Origin: Cepaea nemoralis
Taxonomy: Eukaryota > Mollusca > Gastropoda > Stylommatophora > Helicidae
Direction of reading: 5' to 3'
Assembly (NCBI GenBank): GCA_014155875.1
Contig: JACEFZ010014610.1
Location: 289,501 to 353,500 of the forward strand
DNA length: 64,000 nucleotides
Every line of letters starts with the position of its first letter. Position 1 is the stretch's first letter. Below the pieces are notes generated by a model. The model searched no databases. It had not been told where the DNA came from and saw nothing but the letters and a program-made list of their open reading frames with translations. Shown piece by piece: positions 42,216 through 54,699 of this stretch. The position numbers were made by a program, and so were the translations under genes.

Positions 42216-42399
42216 ACTGCAACCACTGAAAACCCCTACCTTATACATGAGGTAAACACTTTCAGTTGTCTCTGTACCCTCATTCAGACTGAGCCGTGGT
42301 TGAGAGGTTACCGTATCCCCATCAGTCTCACAAAATACCAGTTCGAGCTAAATTTATGGCTGGGGATTTTTCTTAGAACCTCTGGTACCTAGTAATGTC

Positions 42400-42640
42400 A
42401 TCATCATCGTCATATGCCAGGCCGATAAGCGTGGGCGATCATGTTTCACCATCTCACACGATCACACTCATCAGAGTCGTGGATCAGCTCTGTGTTCTTG
42501 TCTCGACCATATCACGTGGCCAAGCCATCCAGGTATTTACTTCTCTGCCTTCCCCTTGTTCTTTCACCTCAATCTTGCCAGTTGTCACAAATTTCTCCCA
42601 TTTATTTCTTCTCATAACGTGTCCAAAATATTGTGATTAG
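42400..42640 (-). mobile_element. LINE tail fragment ((ATG)n-ending family)
   Basis: Reverse complement: CACGTTATGAGAAGAAATAA, ATGGGAGAAATTTGTGACAA, AGGCAGAGAAGTAAATACCT, GGATGGCTTGGCCACGTGAT, AGACAAGAACACAGAGCTG, then ATGATGATGACATT. Close to 8800-9020. Confidence 0.85.
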
Positions 42641-42988
42641 TCATGTCAAACGTCCCGTATTCTCTTGGGTAGTGTGATCTGATACCTAGATGTCCCGGAC
42701 AAGGGCGAACAATATGAGGTCCCTTTGTACGTTGTGCCGGGTAAGCATCCCACGGCAGTTGGAAATGACACAGAGTGGGCCGCGAAGCCGTTGACCTGGC
42801 AAACTTGTGTGCAAAAGAAAACCTGCCAACGGGTAGATGGAGGCCGTGCCTGGGATGGAATCTACTTGGTGGACACAAACCTGACACACGTGTATGCCGA
42901 AATCTGACACCTGTGACCCACTGCCTACCAATGAGAAACGAAGATGAGGAATTTCACCATTCTTAAGGAATTATTACTTGTATCTGTT

Positions 42989-42991
<3 letters not shown>

Positions 42992-43048
<57 letters not shown>

Positions 43049-43064
43049 GCACGCACGCACACAA

Positions 43065-43129
<65 letters not shown>

Positions 43130-43142
43130 CATACATATATAT
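42992..43142. repeat. (CA)n-(TA)n compound microsatellite
   Basis: (CA)n 42992-43047, CACG-rich link, (TA)n 43075-43142. Frames on both strands reading THTHTH or YIYIYI are artefacts. Confidence 0.97.
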
Positions 43143-43144
43143 AG

Positions 43145-43870
43145 TCGCATAGGCCATGTGTCGCTAGACTTGTAAAGGCAAGCGGTGCCTGATACGGTCA
43201 ATAACACATCGGAAGCCTTTACTTTAACTAAAACCTCTTGGAATCCACCGTAGAATAGACAAACCTGGAGCCCAAGTTAAATATCCAAATATACAGCTGT
43301 GCGGTTTCGAAACTAAGACCACTGGGCCAGCAGGTGAGCATTTACTCATTATTCAATGGAGGAATAAGACCGAGATCTCTGTGGAGAGTCGTGAATCTAC
43401 GCCAGCTGGCATGGCATTTTATAATGATGATGATGATGATTTTATATAAATATATATGTGTGTGTGCGTTTGCTTGCGCGTGTGTGTATATGGCACGCGA
43501 GCATCATAAACGGTAGGCCTGATTTACTGCTGCGTCAGCAATTGTTTATAAGCCATTAGAAAGGAACCTAGAATACAACATACTCAATATATCAATATCC
43601 TACGTGGGTGTGATAACCAGCGGGCACTACCACCATGCCTTTCCAAAAATACATTCGTGAATGGTCATAAAGTTATATTTATGCTGGAGTGGCATGTTCA
43701 GTATTCGAGCAGAGTAACCCGCAATGATGAATTCATGAACAGACCAGGTGTTACAGCGCAGCGGCTGCTCGCCTGCCGTGCCTGTTGGCAGGAGTTCAGT
43801 GCGCATCGGCGCGGTTTTCAATTGTAAAATTGACCTGGGAGGGTCGACCCAGCTTAAAGTGGGTATCAGA
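43145..43870. other. No gene recognised; possible tRNA-like head at about 43755-43815
   Basis: Contains a short (ATG)n at 43425-43440 and (TG)n near 43455. CAGCGCAGCGGCTGCTCGCC and GGAGTTCAGTGCGC are weak A/B-box-like words on the plus strand. Confidence 0.3.
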
Positions 43871-43872
43871 AT

Positions 43873-43965
43873 ATATCTAACGAATGAGCGAACGAACGAA
43901 CATACTTTATTTTCAAGGGGTTAAGAATTGGCCACGCAGGCCTGAAAGAAGTCAAGGCGTCCGGC
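43873..43965 (-). mobile_element. LINE 3'-end fragment (jockey/CR1-like family of 62025-63705)
   Basis: GAACGAACGAACATACTTTA, TTTTCAAGGGGTTAAGAATT, GGCCACGCAGGCC matches 62030-62095 in the same orientation, including the CGAA tandem end. Confidence 0.8.
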
Positions 43966-44299
43966 GTGATACCGACCACGTCAGCTACTAAATGCTGTTT
44001 GATTTATACAAGTGTAGGGTTCCATATGTCCAGTGCGTCTTAGGCGTGTATAAAGGAGCTTTATTTTGGCTTAATTAACTAATTCAGTGTTAAACAAATA
44101 GTAGGTTTGGGGCAAACATGGTACACAATCAAATAAATAAGTATTATAATGTAAATTTACGTTCACTGAGCACTGAAATTGCGGGAGAGTCCAGAAGCAA
44201 AATCACATAACACGATGACTCTAGTATGGCGATATGTTGTCCTTCTGTTCAAATGGGAGATCGCATTTGGCGATATATTATCCTTCGGCACTGAATGTT

Positions 44300-44455
44300 T
44301 TAAAGGCGCTATCATACATCTTGTGATCAGTTACCATACATCTTGTGATCAGTTAACAGCGACTAGAGGTCGCGGCCAGTTACCGCACATCTTGTGATCA
44401 GTTAACAGCGACTAGAGGTCGCGGCCAGTTACCGCACATCTTGTGATCAGTTAAC
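44300..44455. repeat. About 49-bp tandem repeat, 2.5 units, with a small palindrome
   Basis: CATCTTGTGATCAGTTA occurs four times between 44328 and 44455, and the segment AACAGCGACTAGAGGTCGCG twice. GCGACTAGAGGTCGC has 5-bp complementary arms. Confidence 0.9.
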
Positions 44456-44459
44456 TGCT

Positions 44460-44985
44460 TTAACGACTCAGCCACAAAGATTGAGAACCTTTGCGTGTGG
44501 AGCATATTCCCACGCAAAAAAATGGCGTAGAGACCGTGTCAAGGCAGTTTATTAACTTGGATCGCAAGCAGCCACTGGATAGCTTGTCTACACCCACGAC
44601 CCTTGACCCTTTTAGCAGCCGACCTGTGCTGTCGATCACGTAACCGTGCACGCCATGATACTGCGGTATAGAAGAGCAGGTCACCTGTTGACAGATTGGT
44701 GCTCTCTGTTCCTGGGACGTTCAAACAATGGGCTTTTTAAAACTTGGCTTCGGCCGATAGTACCGCTTTGCATGTTCAATTTCTTCAGTATTCTCATGTC
44801 ATGGCTCGATAAACACTATGGACTACAATTCATTTCAATTGAATTTTCCAAATGTGGCTGATGTGGTCACATGATTATTAATCTGAGGTTGGGATGGGCC
44901 CTAATTATGACGTCGCTGATGACGTTGATGACGTTGAACGGGTTAGGAGTAATGGGAAAATGACAGAATGACCGTTATTACTAAT
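44460..44985. other. No recognisable feature
   Basis: Short frames only. Simple GATGACGTTGATGACGTTGA duplication at about 44915-44935. Confidence 0.35.
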
Positions 44986-44989
44986 ATCT

Positions 44990-45180
44990 CAGGAAGTACA
45001 TTGCGAACTCGCGTAGTCTCAGACAGTGTACCTAAAGACAAGGAGTGACTACTTATAGTTGACAGGGCATTGCAGGTATGCAGCACGTGAACAGCTCTTT
45101 TCACACTGTGTGTTTGAATTGTCACAACATGTTCTAGTTTTTGTCTTCTCATAATGTGACTAAACATGATGACTACATCA
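44990..45180 (-). mobile_element. Probable LINE tail fragment
   Basis: The minus frame starts MFSHIMRRQKLEHVVTIQTH, matching the FGHVMRR-KLEHIVTTG block of the (ATG)n LINE family. The rest diverges. Sequence 45035-45100 recurs at 45440-45505 (CTACTTATAGTTGA versus CTACTTATAGCTGA, then GCAGG-ATGCAGCA-G-GAACAGCT). Confidence 0.5.
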
Positions 45181-45184
45181 TTCT

Positions 45185-46005
45185 GATGTTTGTGATATGT
45201 TGTCTTTGTGTATTAACCTCCCCCCTCCCCCCTTAAAAAAACATGTCGATTATTAGGTACTTCATTTTTAATTCACAAAAAAACAAAAAACCACGTAGTT
45301 ATTTTTAACACCGATCTAGATCTGGTGGGATAGTCGATTTTCAGAATACGGATATCGGGATTACCAATTGTCCAGTATTCACAGTTGTGTGTTAGAACTG
45401 GTTCTATGTAACATGTACGAATTCTTTACATAAATGCAAGAACTAACTACTTATAGCTGAGAGGACTCTGCAGGGATGCAGCAAGAGAACAGCTTTTGTC
45501 AGACTGCCGGTAGTTAATCCTAGCATGTTTATTCGGGAAATATTACAGTCAAAGGAAATCGATCTAAAACACACCAGAAAACACCACTTCTAGGAATATT
45601 CGCTCCAGCTTACGGTATAAAGCAGTGGTTCTCGTACCTTTTATACTGGCAACTACTTAACATGTTGCCGCAGAGGGCGGTATGTTACTGGTAATGTAAC
45701 TGTAAAAACCCAAACACCAGCTCCTGTTAACACCATTTCCATAACACAAAACTCGGTTACCTACAATACGACCAACAGAAAGTATATTGCATAAATGAGA
45801 GGAGCTGTCATAGTTCTTTCAGGTTTAGAAGTTCGGGTCAACTATCTAGACATCATGGGTATGCTTGTTCGGAGATGATGGCGGATGAAGCAACTAGAAA
45901 ACATCATGCAGGGGATGTGTCAACAAAATGTTGCCATCAAGTTTGCACATGACCACGTCTTCATAAAACAGACAGATCATTACAACTTACTACCTAAATC
46001 AATGA
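45185..46005. other. No recognisable gene; partial copy of 45035-45125 at 45440-45525
   Basis: Apart from the diverged duplicate mentioned, no motif or frame above 60 codons. Confidence 0.4.
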
Positions 46006-46009
46006 CGCA

Positions 46010-46750
46010 ACTATAGAATTCGGAATTAGGTTAAACGCTATTAAAACAAAGGTGATAATAATGGCCAAACAAAACTAGATAATAAAATTTAACATCAAAG
46101 GAAAGACTACTGAACATATACAGAAATGTCCGCATTTGGGACATATCAATACAGACAATGCTAAGTATGAAACTGAAATTGAAATAAGGTTAAGGTTTGC
46201 GATAACCACACTGCTTTAACAGAAACCAACATTCATATCGACAAGTAACATTAATAATGAACTGAGGAGACAAACAACCATAAAGTACACCTGGTCCATA
46301 ACACCAAACAGCCCTGAAAATTAACACCCTAAACATGTGGGATGAAAGTAGTATGAAAGCTTTAGAGATATACCGGTATTGTTATCTCAGGATGTTAAGA
46401 ATATGCTAGACACAACAGAGATCAACCGAACACATTCTTAAAGACATTGGAGACAACTTCTGAGCGACATGAAAAAAGAACGTTTTCTTAGCTTGGGCAC
46501 AGCTTGGAACGTGTTGGTTTATTTTAAAAAAAAAATACAGGAGGGCAAGATCCCAGGCAAGAGAAACAACAGGAAGTCCTAGATACATCTACACCAGAGA
46601 AGAATGGCAAGTTTATGATGAGCTGTACAGAGCTGCTGAGAATAAAACACTAGTGGAGGGTCATAAATGGACGACGTCAACACAATTCTTCGGAGTATAT
46701 GATGATGATGATGATGATAATGATGATGATGATGATGATGATGATGATGT
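46010..46750 (+). mobile_element. LINE RT tail fragment ending in (GAT)n
   Basis: Plus reading gives RLNAIKTKVIIMAKQN, IKGKTTEHIQKCPHLGHINT, a DNAKYETEIEIRL block, then a GKIPGKRN basic block before (ATG/GAT)n at 46697-46750. This is the AKTKVM-V, K--E-V-KF-YLGS-I, D---EI--RI pattern of LINE RTs. Stops throughout. Confidence 0.7.
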
Positions 46751-46824
46751 TCATGATTAATTGTAACCAGTCTTATCTCGTCCGTTTTAATCTTATTAAT
46801 ATTGATATTAGAATGTAAGTAAGT

Positions 46825-47062
46825 TAGTTGCATATCCATTACAGAACGTGTGCAGTCAACACCAACATTTTTTGCTGTTGTTGATGTCTTGGCATGTTTT
46901 ACGTTCAGTAGTTTGCCATTACTTTTTGAACGACCGGCACCCATACCATTTCGAAAAACACCAAAGCAATGCGGTCTGCTGCCAAATCACGCGCAGCTGT
47001 GATTCGAACGCGGGTATACAGAATCACGAACCGCTCCCGTAACCCCTTCGCCACAGAGGGCG
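46825..47062 (-). repeat. SINE copy with 10-bp target duplication
   Basis: GTAAGTAAGT at 46815-46824 and 47063-47072 bracket it. Reverse complement: CTCTGTGGCGAAGGGGTTAC (A-box-like head), CGCGTTCGAATCACAGCTGC (B box), GGTCGTTCAAAAAGTAATGG, CAAACTACTGAACG, GTTGACTGCACACG. A nearly full copy of the family defined at 29223-29436. Confidence 0.88.
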
Positions 47063-47189
47063 GTAAGTAAGTATTAGCAATTCAGGGATCTCTTGTACAC
47101 GCCTTAAGGTGAATTCGGTAAATGGTGCTAGACGGATAATTTTACACCAGTCGGCACCCGGTGGGGAATGTGGTCAGTAGCACCCCGAG

Positions 47190-50100
47190 CATCTTGACTT
47201 TTCCTGGTACCAGTGTCAGGCTGGACCAACCCCGGCCATCTTGACTTTTCCTGGTACCAGGGTCAGGCTGGACCAACCCCGGCAATCTTGACTTTTCCTG
47301 GTACCAGTGTCAGGCTGGACCAACCCCGGCCACCTGGACGTTTCCTGGTACCAGTGTCAGACTGGACCAACCCCGGCCACCTAGGCTTTTCCTGGTACCA
47401 GTGTCAGGCTGGACCAACCCCGGCCACCTCGACTTTTCCTGCTACCAGTGTCAGGCTGGACCAACCCCAGCAACCTGGACTTTTCCTGGTACCAGTGTCA
47501 GGCTGGACCAACCCCGGCCACCTGGACTTTTCCTGGTACCAGTGTCAGACTGGACCAACCCCGGCCACCTGGACTTTTCCTGGTACCAGTGTCAGACTGG
47601 ACCAACCCCATCCACCTTGACTTTTCCAGGTACCAGTGTCAGACTGGACCAACCCCGTCCATCTTGACTTTTCCTGGTACCAGTGTCAGACTGGACCAAC
47701 CCCGTCCATCTTGACTTTTCCTGGTACCAGTTCAGACTGGACCAACCCCGGCCACCTGGACTTTTCCTGGTACCAGTGTCAGGCTGGACCAACCCCGGCC
47801 ACCTTGACTTTTCCTGGTACCAGTGTCAGACTGGACCAACCCCATCCACCTTGACTTTTCCAGGTACCAGTGTCAGACTGGACCAACCCCGGCCACCTGG
47901 ACTTTTTCCTGGTACCAGTGTCAGGCTGGACCAACCCCGTCCATCTTGACTTTTCCTGGTACCAGTGTCAGGCTGGACCAACCCCGGCCACCTTGACTTT
48001 TCCTGGTACCAGTGTCAGACTGGACCAACCCCGGCCACCTTGACTTTTCCTGCTACCAGTGTCAGACTGGACCAACCCCGGCCACCTTGACTTTTCCTGC
48101 TACCAGTGTCAGGCTGGACCAACCCCGGCCACCTTGACTTTAACTGGTACCAGTGTCAGACTGGACCAACCCCGTCCACCTTGACTTTTCCTGGTACCAG
48201 TGTCAGACTGGACCAACCCCGGCCACCTTGACTTTTCCTGCTACCAGTGTCAGACTGGACCAACCCCATCCATCTTGACTTTTCCTGGTACCAGTGTCAG
48301 ACTGGACCAACCCCGTCCACCTTGACTTTTCCTGGCACCAGTGTCAGACTGGACCAACCCCGTCCATCTTGACTTTTCCTGGTACCAGTGTCAGGACTGG
48401 ACCAACCCCGGCCACCTTGACTTTTCCTGATACCAGTGTCAGACTGGACCAACCCCGTCCATCTTGACTTTTCCTGGTACCAGTTCAGACTGGACCAACC
48501 CCGGCCACCTTGACTTTTCCTGGTACCAGTGTCAGGCTGGACCAACCCCGGCCATCTTGACTTTTCCTGGTACCAGTGTCAGGCTGGACCAACCCCGGCC
48601 ACCTGGACTTTTCCTGGTACCAGTGTCAGGCTGGACCAACCCCGGCCACCTTGACTTTTCCTGGTACCAGTGTCAGGCTGGACCAACCCCGGCCACCTTG
48701 ACTTTTCCTGGTACCAGTGTCAGGCTGGACCAACCCCGGCCATCCTGGACTTTTCCTGGTACCAGTGTCAGGACTGGACCAACCCCGTCCATCCTTGACT
48801 TTTCCTGGTACCAGTGTCAGGCTGGACCAACCCCGGCCACCTTGACTTTTCCTGGTACCAGTGTCAGGACTGGACCAACCCCGTCCACCTTGACTTTTCC
48901 TGGTACCAGTGTCAGGACTGGACCAACCCCGGCCATCTTGACTTTTCCTGGTACCAGTGTCAGCTGGACCAACCCCGGCCATCTTGACTTTTCCTGGTAC
49001 CAGTGTCAGGCTGGACCAACCCCGGCCATCCTTGACTTTTCCTGGTACCAGTGTCAGGACTGGACCAACCCCGGCCACCTTGACTTTTCCTGGTACCAGT
49101 GTCAGACTGGACCAACCCCGGCCACCTTGACCTTTTCCTGGTACCAGTGTCAGACTGGACCAACCCCGTGCCACCTTGACTTTCCTGGTACCAGTGTCAG
49201 ACTGGACCAACCCCGTCCACCTTGACTTTTCCTGGTACCAGTGTCAGACCTGTACCAACCCCGTCCACCTTGACTTTTCCTGGTACCAGTGTCAGACTGG
49301 ACCAACCCCGTCCACCTTGACTTTTCCTGGTACCAGTGTCAGACTGGACCAACCCCGTCTATCTTGACTTTTCCTGGTATCAGTGTCAGACTGGACCAAC
49401 CCCGTCCATCTTGACTTTTCCTGGTACCAGTGTCGACTGGACCAGTGTCAGACTGGACCAACCCCGCCACCATAACTTTTTCTGGTACAGTGTCAGACTG
49501 GACCAGTGTCAGACTGGACCAACCCCGGCCACCTTGACTTTTCCAGTACCAGTGTCAGGCTGGACCAACCCCGTCCATCTTGACTTTTCCTGTACCAGTG
49601 TCAGGCTGGACCAGTGGCAGACTGGACCAACCCCGGCCACCTTGACATTTCCTGGTACCAGTGTCAGACTGGACCAACCCGTCTATCTTGACTTTTCCTG
49701 GTACCAGTGTCAGACTGGACCAACCCCGTCCACCTTGACTTTTCCTGGTACCAGTGTCAGACTGGACCAACCCCGTCCACCTTGACTTTTCCTGGTACCA
49801 GTGTCAGACTGGACCATCCCCGTCCATCTTGACTTTTCCTGGTATCAGTGTCAGACTGGACCAACCCCGTCCATCTTGACTTTTCCTGGTACCAGTGTCA
49901 GACTGGACCAGTGTCAGACTGGACCAACCCCGGCCACCTTGACTTTTCCAGGTACCAGTGTCAGACTGGACCAACCCCGTCCATCTTGACTTTTCCTGGT
50001 ACCAGTGTCAGACTGGACCAACCCCGTCCATCTTGACTTTTCCTGGTTCCAGTTCAGACTGGACCAACCCCGTCCATCTTGACTTTTCCTAGTACCAGTG

Positions 50101-51640
50101 TCAGACTGGACCAACACCGGCCACCTTGACTTTTCCTGGTACCAGTTCAGACTGGACCAACCCCGTCCATCTTGACCTTTCCTGGTACCAGTGTCAGGCT
50201 GGACCAGTGTCAGACTGGACCAACCCCGTCCACCTTGACTTTTCCTGGTACCAGTGTCAGACTGGACCAACCCCGTCCATCTTGACTTTTCCTGGTATCA
50301 GTGTCAGACTGGACCAGTGTCAGACTAGACCAACCCCGTCCACCTTGACTTTTCCTGGTACCAGTGTCAGACTGGACCAACCCCGTCCACCTTTACTTTT
50401 CCTGGTACCAGTGTCAGACTGGACCAACCCCGTCCATCTTGACTTTTCCTGGTATCAGTGTCAGACTGGACCAACCCCGTCCATCTTGACTTTTCCTGGT
50501 ACCAGTGTCAGACTGGACCAGTGTCAGACTGGACCAACCCCGGCCACCATGACATTTCCTGGTACCAGTGTCAGACTGGACCAGTGTCAGACTGGACCAA
50601 CCCCGGCCACCTTGACTTTTCCAGGTACCAGTGTCAGGCTGGACCAACCCCGTCCATCTTGACTTTTCCTGGTACCAGTGTCAGGCTGGACCAGTGTCAG
50701 ACTGGACCAACCCCGTCCACCTTGACATTTCCTGGTACCAGTGTCAGACTGGACCAACCCCGTCCATCTTGACTTTTCCTGGTACCAGTGTCAGACTGGA
50801 CCAACCCCGTCCACCTTGACTTTTCCTGGTACCAGTGTCAGACTGGACCAACCCCGTCCACCTTGACTTTTCCTGGTACCAGTGTCAGACTGGACCATCC
50901 CCGTCCATCTTGACTTTTCCTGGTATCAGTGTCAGACTGGACCAACCCCGTCCATCTTGACTTTTCCTGGTACCAGTGTCAGACTGGACCAGTGTCAGAC
51001 TGGACCAACCCCGGCCACCTTGACTTTTCCTGGTACCAGTGTCAGACTGGACCAGTGTCAGACTGGACCAACCCCGGCCACCTTGACTTTTCCTGGTACC
51101 AGTGTCAGGCTGGACCAACCCCGTCCATCTTGACTTTTCCTGGTACCAGTGTCAGACTGGACCAGTGTCAGACTGGACCAACCCCGGCCACCTTGACTTT
51201 TCCTGGTACCAGTGTCAGACTGGACCAACCCCGTCCACCTTGACTTTTCCTGGTACCAGTGTCAGACTGGACCAACCCCGTCCATCTTGACTTTTCCTGG
51301 TACCAGTGTCAGACTGGACCAACCCCGGCCACCTTGACTTTTCCTGGTACCAGTGTCAGACTGGACCAACCCCGGCCACTTTGACTTTTCCTGGTACCAG
51401 TGTCAGACTGGACCAACCCCGGCCACCTTGACTTTTCCTGGTACCAGTGTCAGACTGGACCAACCCCGGCCACCTTGACTTTTCCTGGTACCAGTGTCAG
51501 GCTGGACCAACCCCGGCCACCTTGACTTTTCCTGGTACCAGTGTCAGACTGGACCAACCCCGGCCACCTTGACTTTTCCTGGTACCAGTGTCAGACTGGA
51601 CCAACCCCGGCCACCTTGACTTTTCCTAGCACCAGTGTCA
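47190..51640. repeat. 47-bp minisatellite, roughly 90 units (4.45 kb)
   Basis: Unit: TTGACTTTTCCTGGTACCAG, TGTCAG(A/G)CTGGACCAACC, CCG(G/T)CCA(C/T)C. Most units contain CTGGTACCAG, a 10-bp perfect palindrome. Variants: an extra AGTGTCAGACTGGACC block (63-bp units), common from 49430 to 51180, and one-base indels concentrated in 48390-49650. Plus frames (WTNPGHLDFSWYQCQ-like) and minus frames (DTGTRKSQGGRGWSS-like) of up to 253 codons are stop-free by unit composition. The junctions (47190 and 51640) show no element ends. Confidence 0.98.
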
Positions 51641-51849
51641 GGCTGGCTAGCCTAGGAGCCTAGGTCAATGTTACAAATTCAAGTTCGCTCCGATGCTCAG
51701 CGAAAACATCACCACTAGGGCGGCAAGCATGCTCTATATCAAGCCTGTAAGTGTGGAAGCTTATGTCTCTATTATCTTAATGCATTAATGTATTAGTGTT
51801 TTCATTGTTTTTCTTCCATCGTGTAAACTTATATCTTAACATAGCAAAA

Positions 51850-52515
51850 ACAAAGATAATGCATACAGACAAAACTACTATGGAGAAAGAAATATACGTT
51901 AATGGGGAAAAATTGGAGGTGGTGGAAAATTTTGAATATCTTGGGTCACTGATTACCAACAATGGTGACACAATGACAGAAATTAAACGGCGACTATCAA
52001 TTGCTCTTCAAAGACTAAAACAGCTGAATAAATTATGGAGTGGGACAGACAGAACTACAAAAATTAGATTTTTAAGAGCATGCATCTTTCCCATTGCAAC
52101 ATACGCTTGTGAGACCTGGACACTTACCAAATAAGCTGAACAGCGCATAAACGCCTTCGAATATAAATGTTATAGACGAGTTCTAAGAATATCTTGAGTA
52201 AAGAAAAGAACAAATGCATCCATACTTAAAGAATTGAATATTGAAGAAGGTTGGCTATTAAAGACGATAAAACAAAGAAAATTGAAATATTTTGGTCACT
52301 TGAAACGTCACGAAAGTTTGGAGAGAACAATATTGGAAGGATATATGCCTGGGAAGAGAGGAAGAGGAAGGCCAAAGAGAAGATGGGTGCAGGATGTGGC
52401 GGATGATCTCCAGATGGGTGTATCAGGTGCGGGACATCTTGCTTATGATCGAGAGGTTTTCCGGAAGTTTGTTATGGCAGCGAGGTTCTGCAAAGGACAT
52501 GCTACTACTGAATAA
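51850..52515 (+). mobile_element. LINE RT C-terminal fragment
   Basis: KTKIMHTDKTT, VVENFEYLGSLITNNGDTMT, EIKRRLSIALQRLKQLNKLW, RACIFPIATYACETWTLTK (stop at 52132), EQRINAFEYKCYRRVLRIS (stop), NIEEGWLLKTIKQRKLKYFG, HLKRHESLERTILEGYMPGK, RGRGRPKRRWVQDVADDLQM, then GHLAYDREVFRKFV and CKGHATTE. Only two or three stops, so it is relatively young. Same family as the fragment at 13496-13830. Confidence 0.9.
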
Positions 52516-52721
52516 ACTGAATGTGTAATATTGACATGCATTCTCTCACATCATTTTATGTTTGTATGCCACAAAAGGTAACAAGAACAACAAGGTCCCA
52601 AATATGCCAACAACACAGAACTGTTCTGCAGTGAATCTTATTCGCTTTCGTGTATTAGGACATGAAAGGCTGACAAATTGACCGCTGGGTGCAACAATCA
52701 AATTGCCCAGTTACATATTTC

Positions 52722-52935
52722 AAGTTAGTTGTATGTCCTTTACAGAACGTTACAATCAAGCCCCGTATTTTTTGGGTGTTTATGATTTACTAGGCACATC
52801 TTACGTTCAGTGTTTAGCCTTTGCTTTCTGAACGACCGAAGCTTCATTCCATCAAAATCACAAAGCAACCTGATTACAAATCTCCTAGTCGATTTTGAAC
52901 CCTCGACTCTTTCATGGCGGGACATTGTGAAATCA
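52722..52935 (-). repeat. SINE copy (GGCAAACTACT family variant)
   Basis: Reverse complement: GGGTTCAAAATCGACTAGG (B-box-like), GGTCGTTCAGAAAGCAAAGG, CTAAACACTGAACGTAAGAT, CAATGAGGGCTTGATTGTAACG-like end, GTAAAGGACATACAAC. A dTSD was not resolved. Confidence 0.75.
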
Positions 52936-53124
52936 TTCTTTGTCCCCAAGCCACATCGCCGTCACTTAAGCATTACTGGAAGCACAATCTAATAAAATCA
53001 CTCAGACATAAATCTGTTCGACCACAGAATAAATATTGGACAAGATTCTGTCTTTACACCCGAAACGGAACACAACAGACTCAGTATCCACATGTATACA
53101 CAGCTAAAGACAGGTTCTACAGCA

Positions 53125-54695
53125 GTGTACATCCTGGGAAGCGTACATTCTAGCAAGTGTACATTCTGGCAAGTGGTCATCCCGGTAAGAGGTCATCCTG
53201 GCAAGTGGCAATCCTGGTAAGTGGTCGTCCTGGCAAGTGTATATCCTGGCAAGTTTACATCATGACAAGTGTATATCCTGACAAGTGTACATCCTGACAA
53301 GTATACATCCTGACAAGTGGTCATCCTGACAAGTGTACATCCTGACAAGTGTACATCCTGACAAGTTGTCATCCAGACAAGTGTACATCCTGTCAAGTAT
53401 ATATCCTGGCAGGTTTACATCATGACAAGTGTATATCCTGACAAGTGTACATTCTGGAAAGTAAATATCCTAACAAGTGGTCATCCTTGCGAGTGGCCAT
53501 CCTGGTAAGTGGTCGCCTGGCAAGTGTATATCCTGGCAAGTTTACATCATGACAAGTGTACATCCTGACAAGTATACATCCTGACAAGTGGTCATCCTGA
53601 CAAGTGTACATCCTGACAGGTTTTCATCCAGACAAGTGTACATCCTGGCAAGTATATATCCTGGCAAGTTTACATCATGACATGTGTATATCCTGACAAG
53701 TGTACATCCTGGAAAGTATATATCCTGGTAAGTTTAAATCACGACTGTATATCCTGACAAGTGGTCATCCTGACAAGTGTACATCCTAGCAAGTATATAT
53801 CCTGGCAAGTTTACATCATAACAAGTGTATATCATGACAAGTGGTCATCCTGACAAGTGGTCATCCTGACAAGTGGTCATCCTGACAAGTGTACATCATG
53901 ACAAGTGTACATCCTGGCATGTGGTCACCCTGACAAGTGTACACCTTGGCAAGTGTACATCATGACAAGTGTACATCCTGACAAGTGTACATCCTGATAA
54001 GTGTACACCCTGAAAGTGTACATCTTGGGAAGGGATCATCCTGGCAAGTGGTCATCCTGGCAAGTGTATACCCTGGTAAGTGTACATAATAAAATGTATA
54101 CATCCTGGTATATGGTCATCTTGACAAGTGTACACCCTGACAAGTGTATATCCTTGCAAGTGGTCATTCTGGCAAGTGTACATCATAACAAGTGTACATC
54201 CTGACAAATGTACATCCTGACAAGTGTACATCCTGACAAGTATACATCCTGACAAGTATACATTCTGGCAAGTGTACATCTTGACAAATGTAAATTCTGA
54301 CAAGTGTACATCCTAGCAAGTATACATCCTGACGAGTGTACATCCTAACAAGTGTACATCCTGACAAGTGGTCATCATGACAAGTGGTCATCTTGACAAG
54401 TGTACATCCTGACAATTTTACATCCTAACAAGTGTACATCCTGGCAAGTGTACATCCTGACAAGTGTACATCCTGACAAGTGTACATCCTGACAAGTGTA
54501 CATCCTGACAAGTGGTCATCTTGACAAGTGTACATCCTGACAATTTTACATCTTGACAAGTGTATATCCTGGTATGTGGTAATTCTGGAAAGTGTACATC
54601 CTGGCATGTGGTCATTCTGGCAAGGGTGTATCCTGGCAAGTGTAAATCCCAGTAAATGTATATCATGGAAAATATACATCCTGGCAAGTGGTAAG
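53125..54695. repeat. 16-bp minisatellite, about 98 units
   Basis: Unit TACATCCTGACAAGTG, with variants TGGTCATCCTGACAAG, TATATCCTGGCAAGT and TTTACATCATGACAAG. Variant runs recur in blocks (for example the VTTACATCATGACAAGTG neighbourhood at 53245, 53415, 53540 and 53660). Minus frames (VRMYTCQDVHLSGCTL-like, up to 123 codons) read three phases of the unit. Confidence 0.96.
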
Positions 54696-54699
54696 AACA

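Noticed and set aside
48464..49225. 253-codon WTNPGHLDFSWYQ-type frame
   Set aside because: By-product of the 47-bp repeat; frame continuity depends on one-base indels between units.
47190..51640. CRISPR-like array
   Set aside because: Head-to-tail units without unique spacers, in animal DNA with no cas genes; it is a minisatellite.
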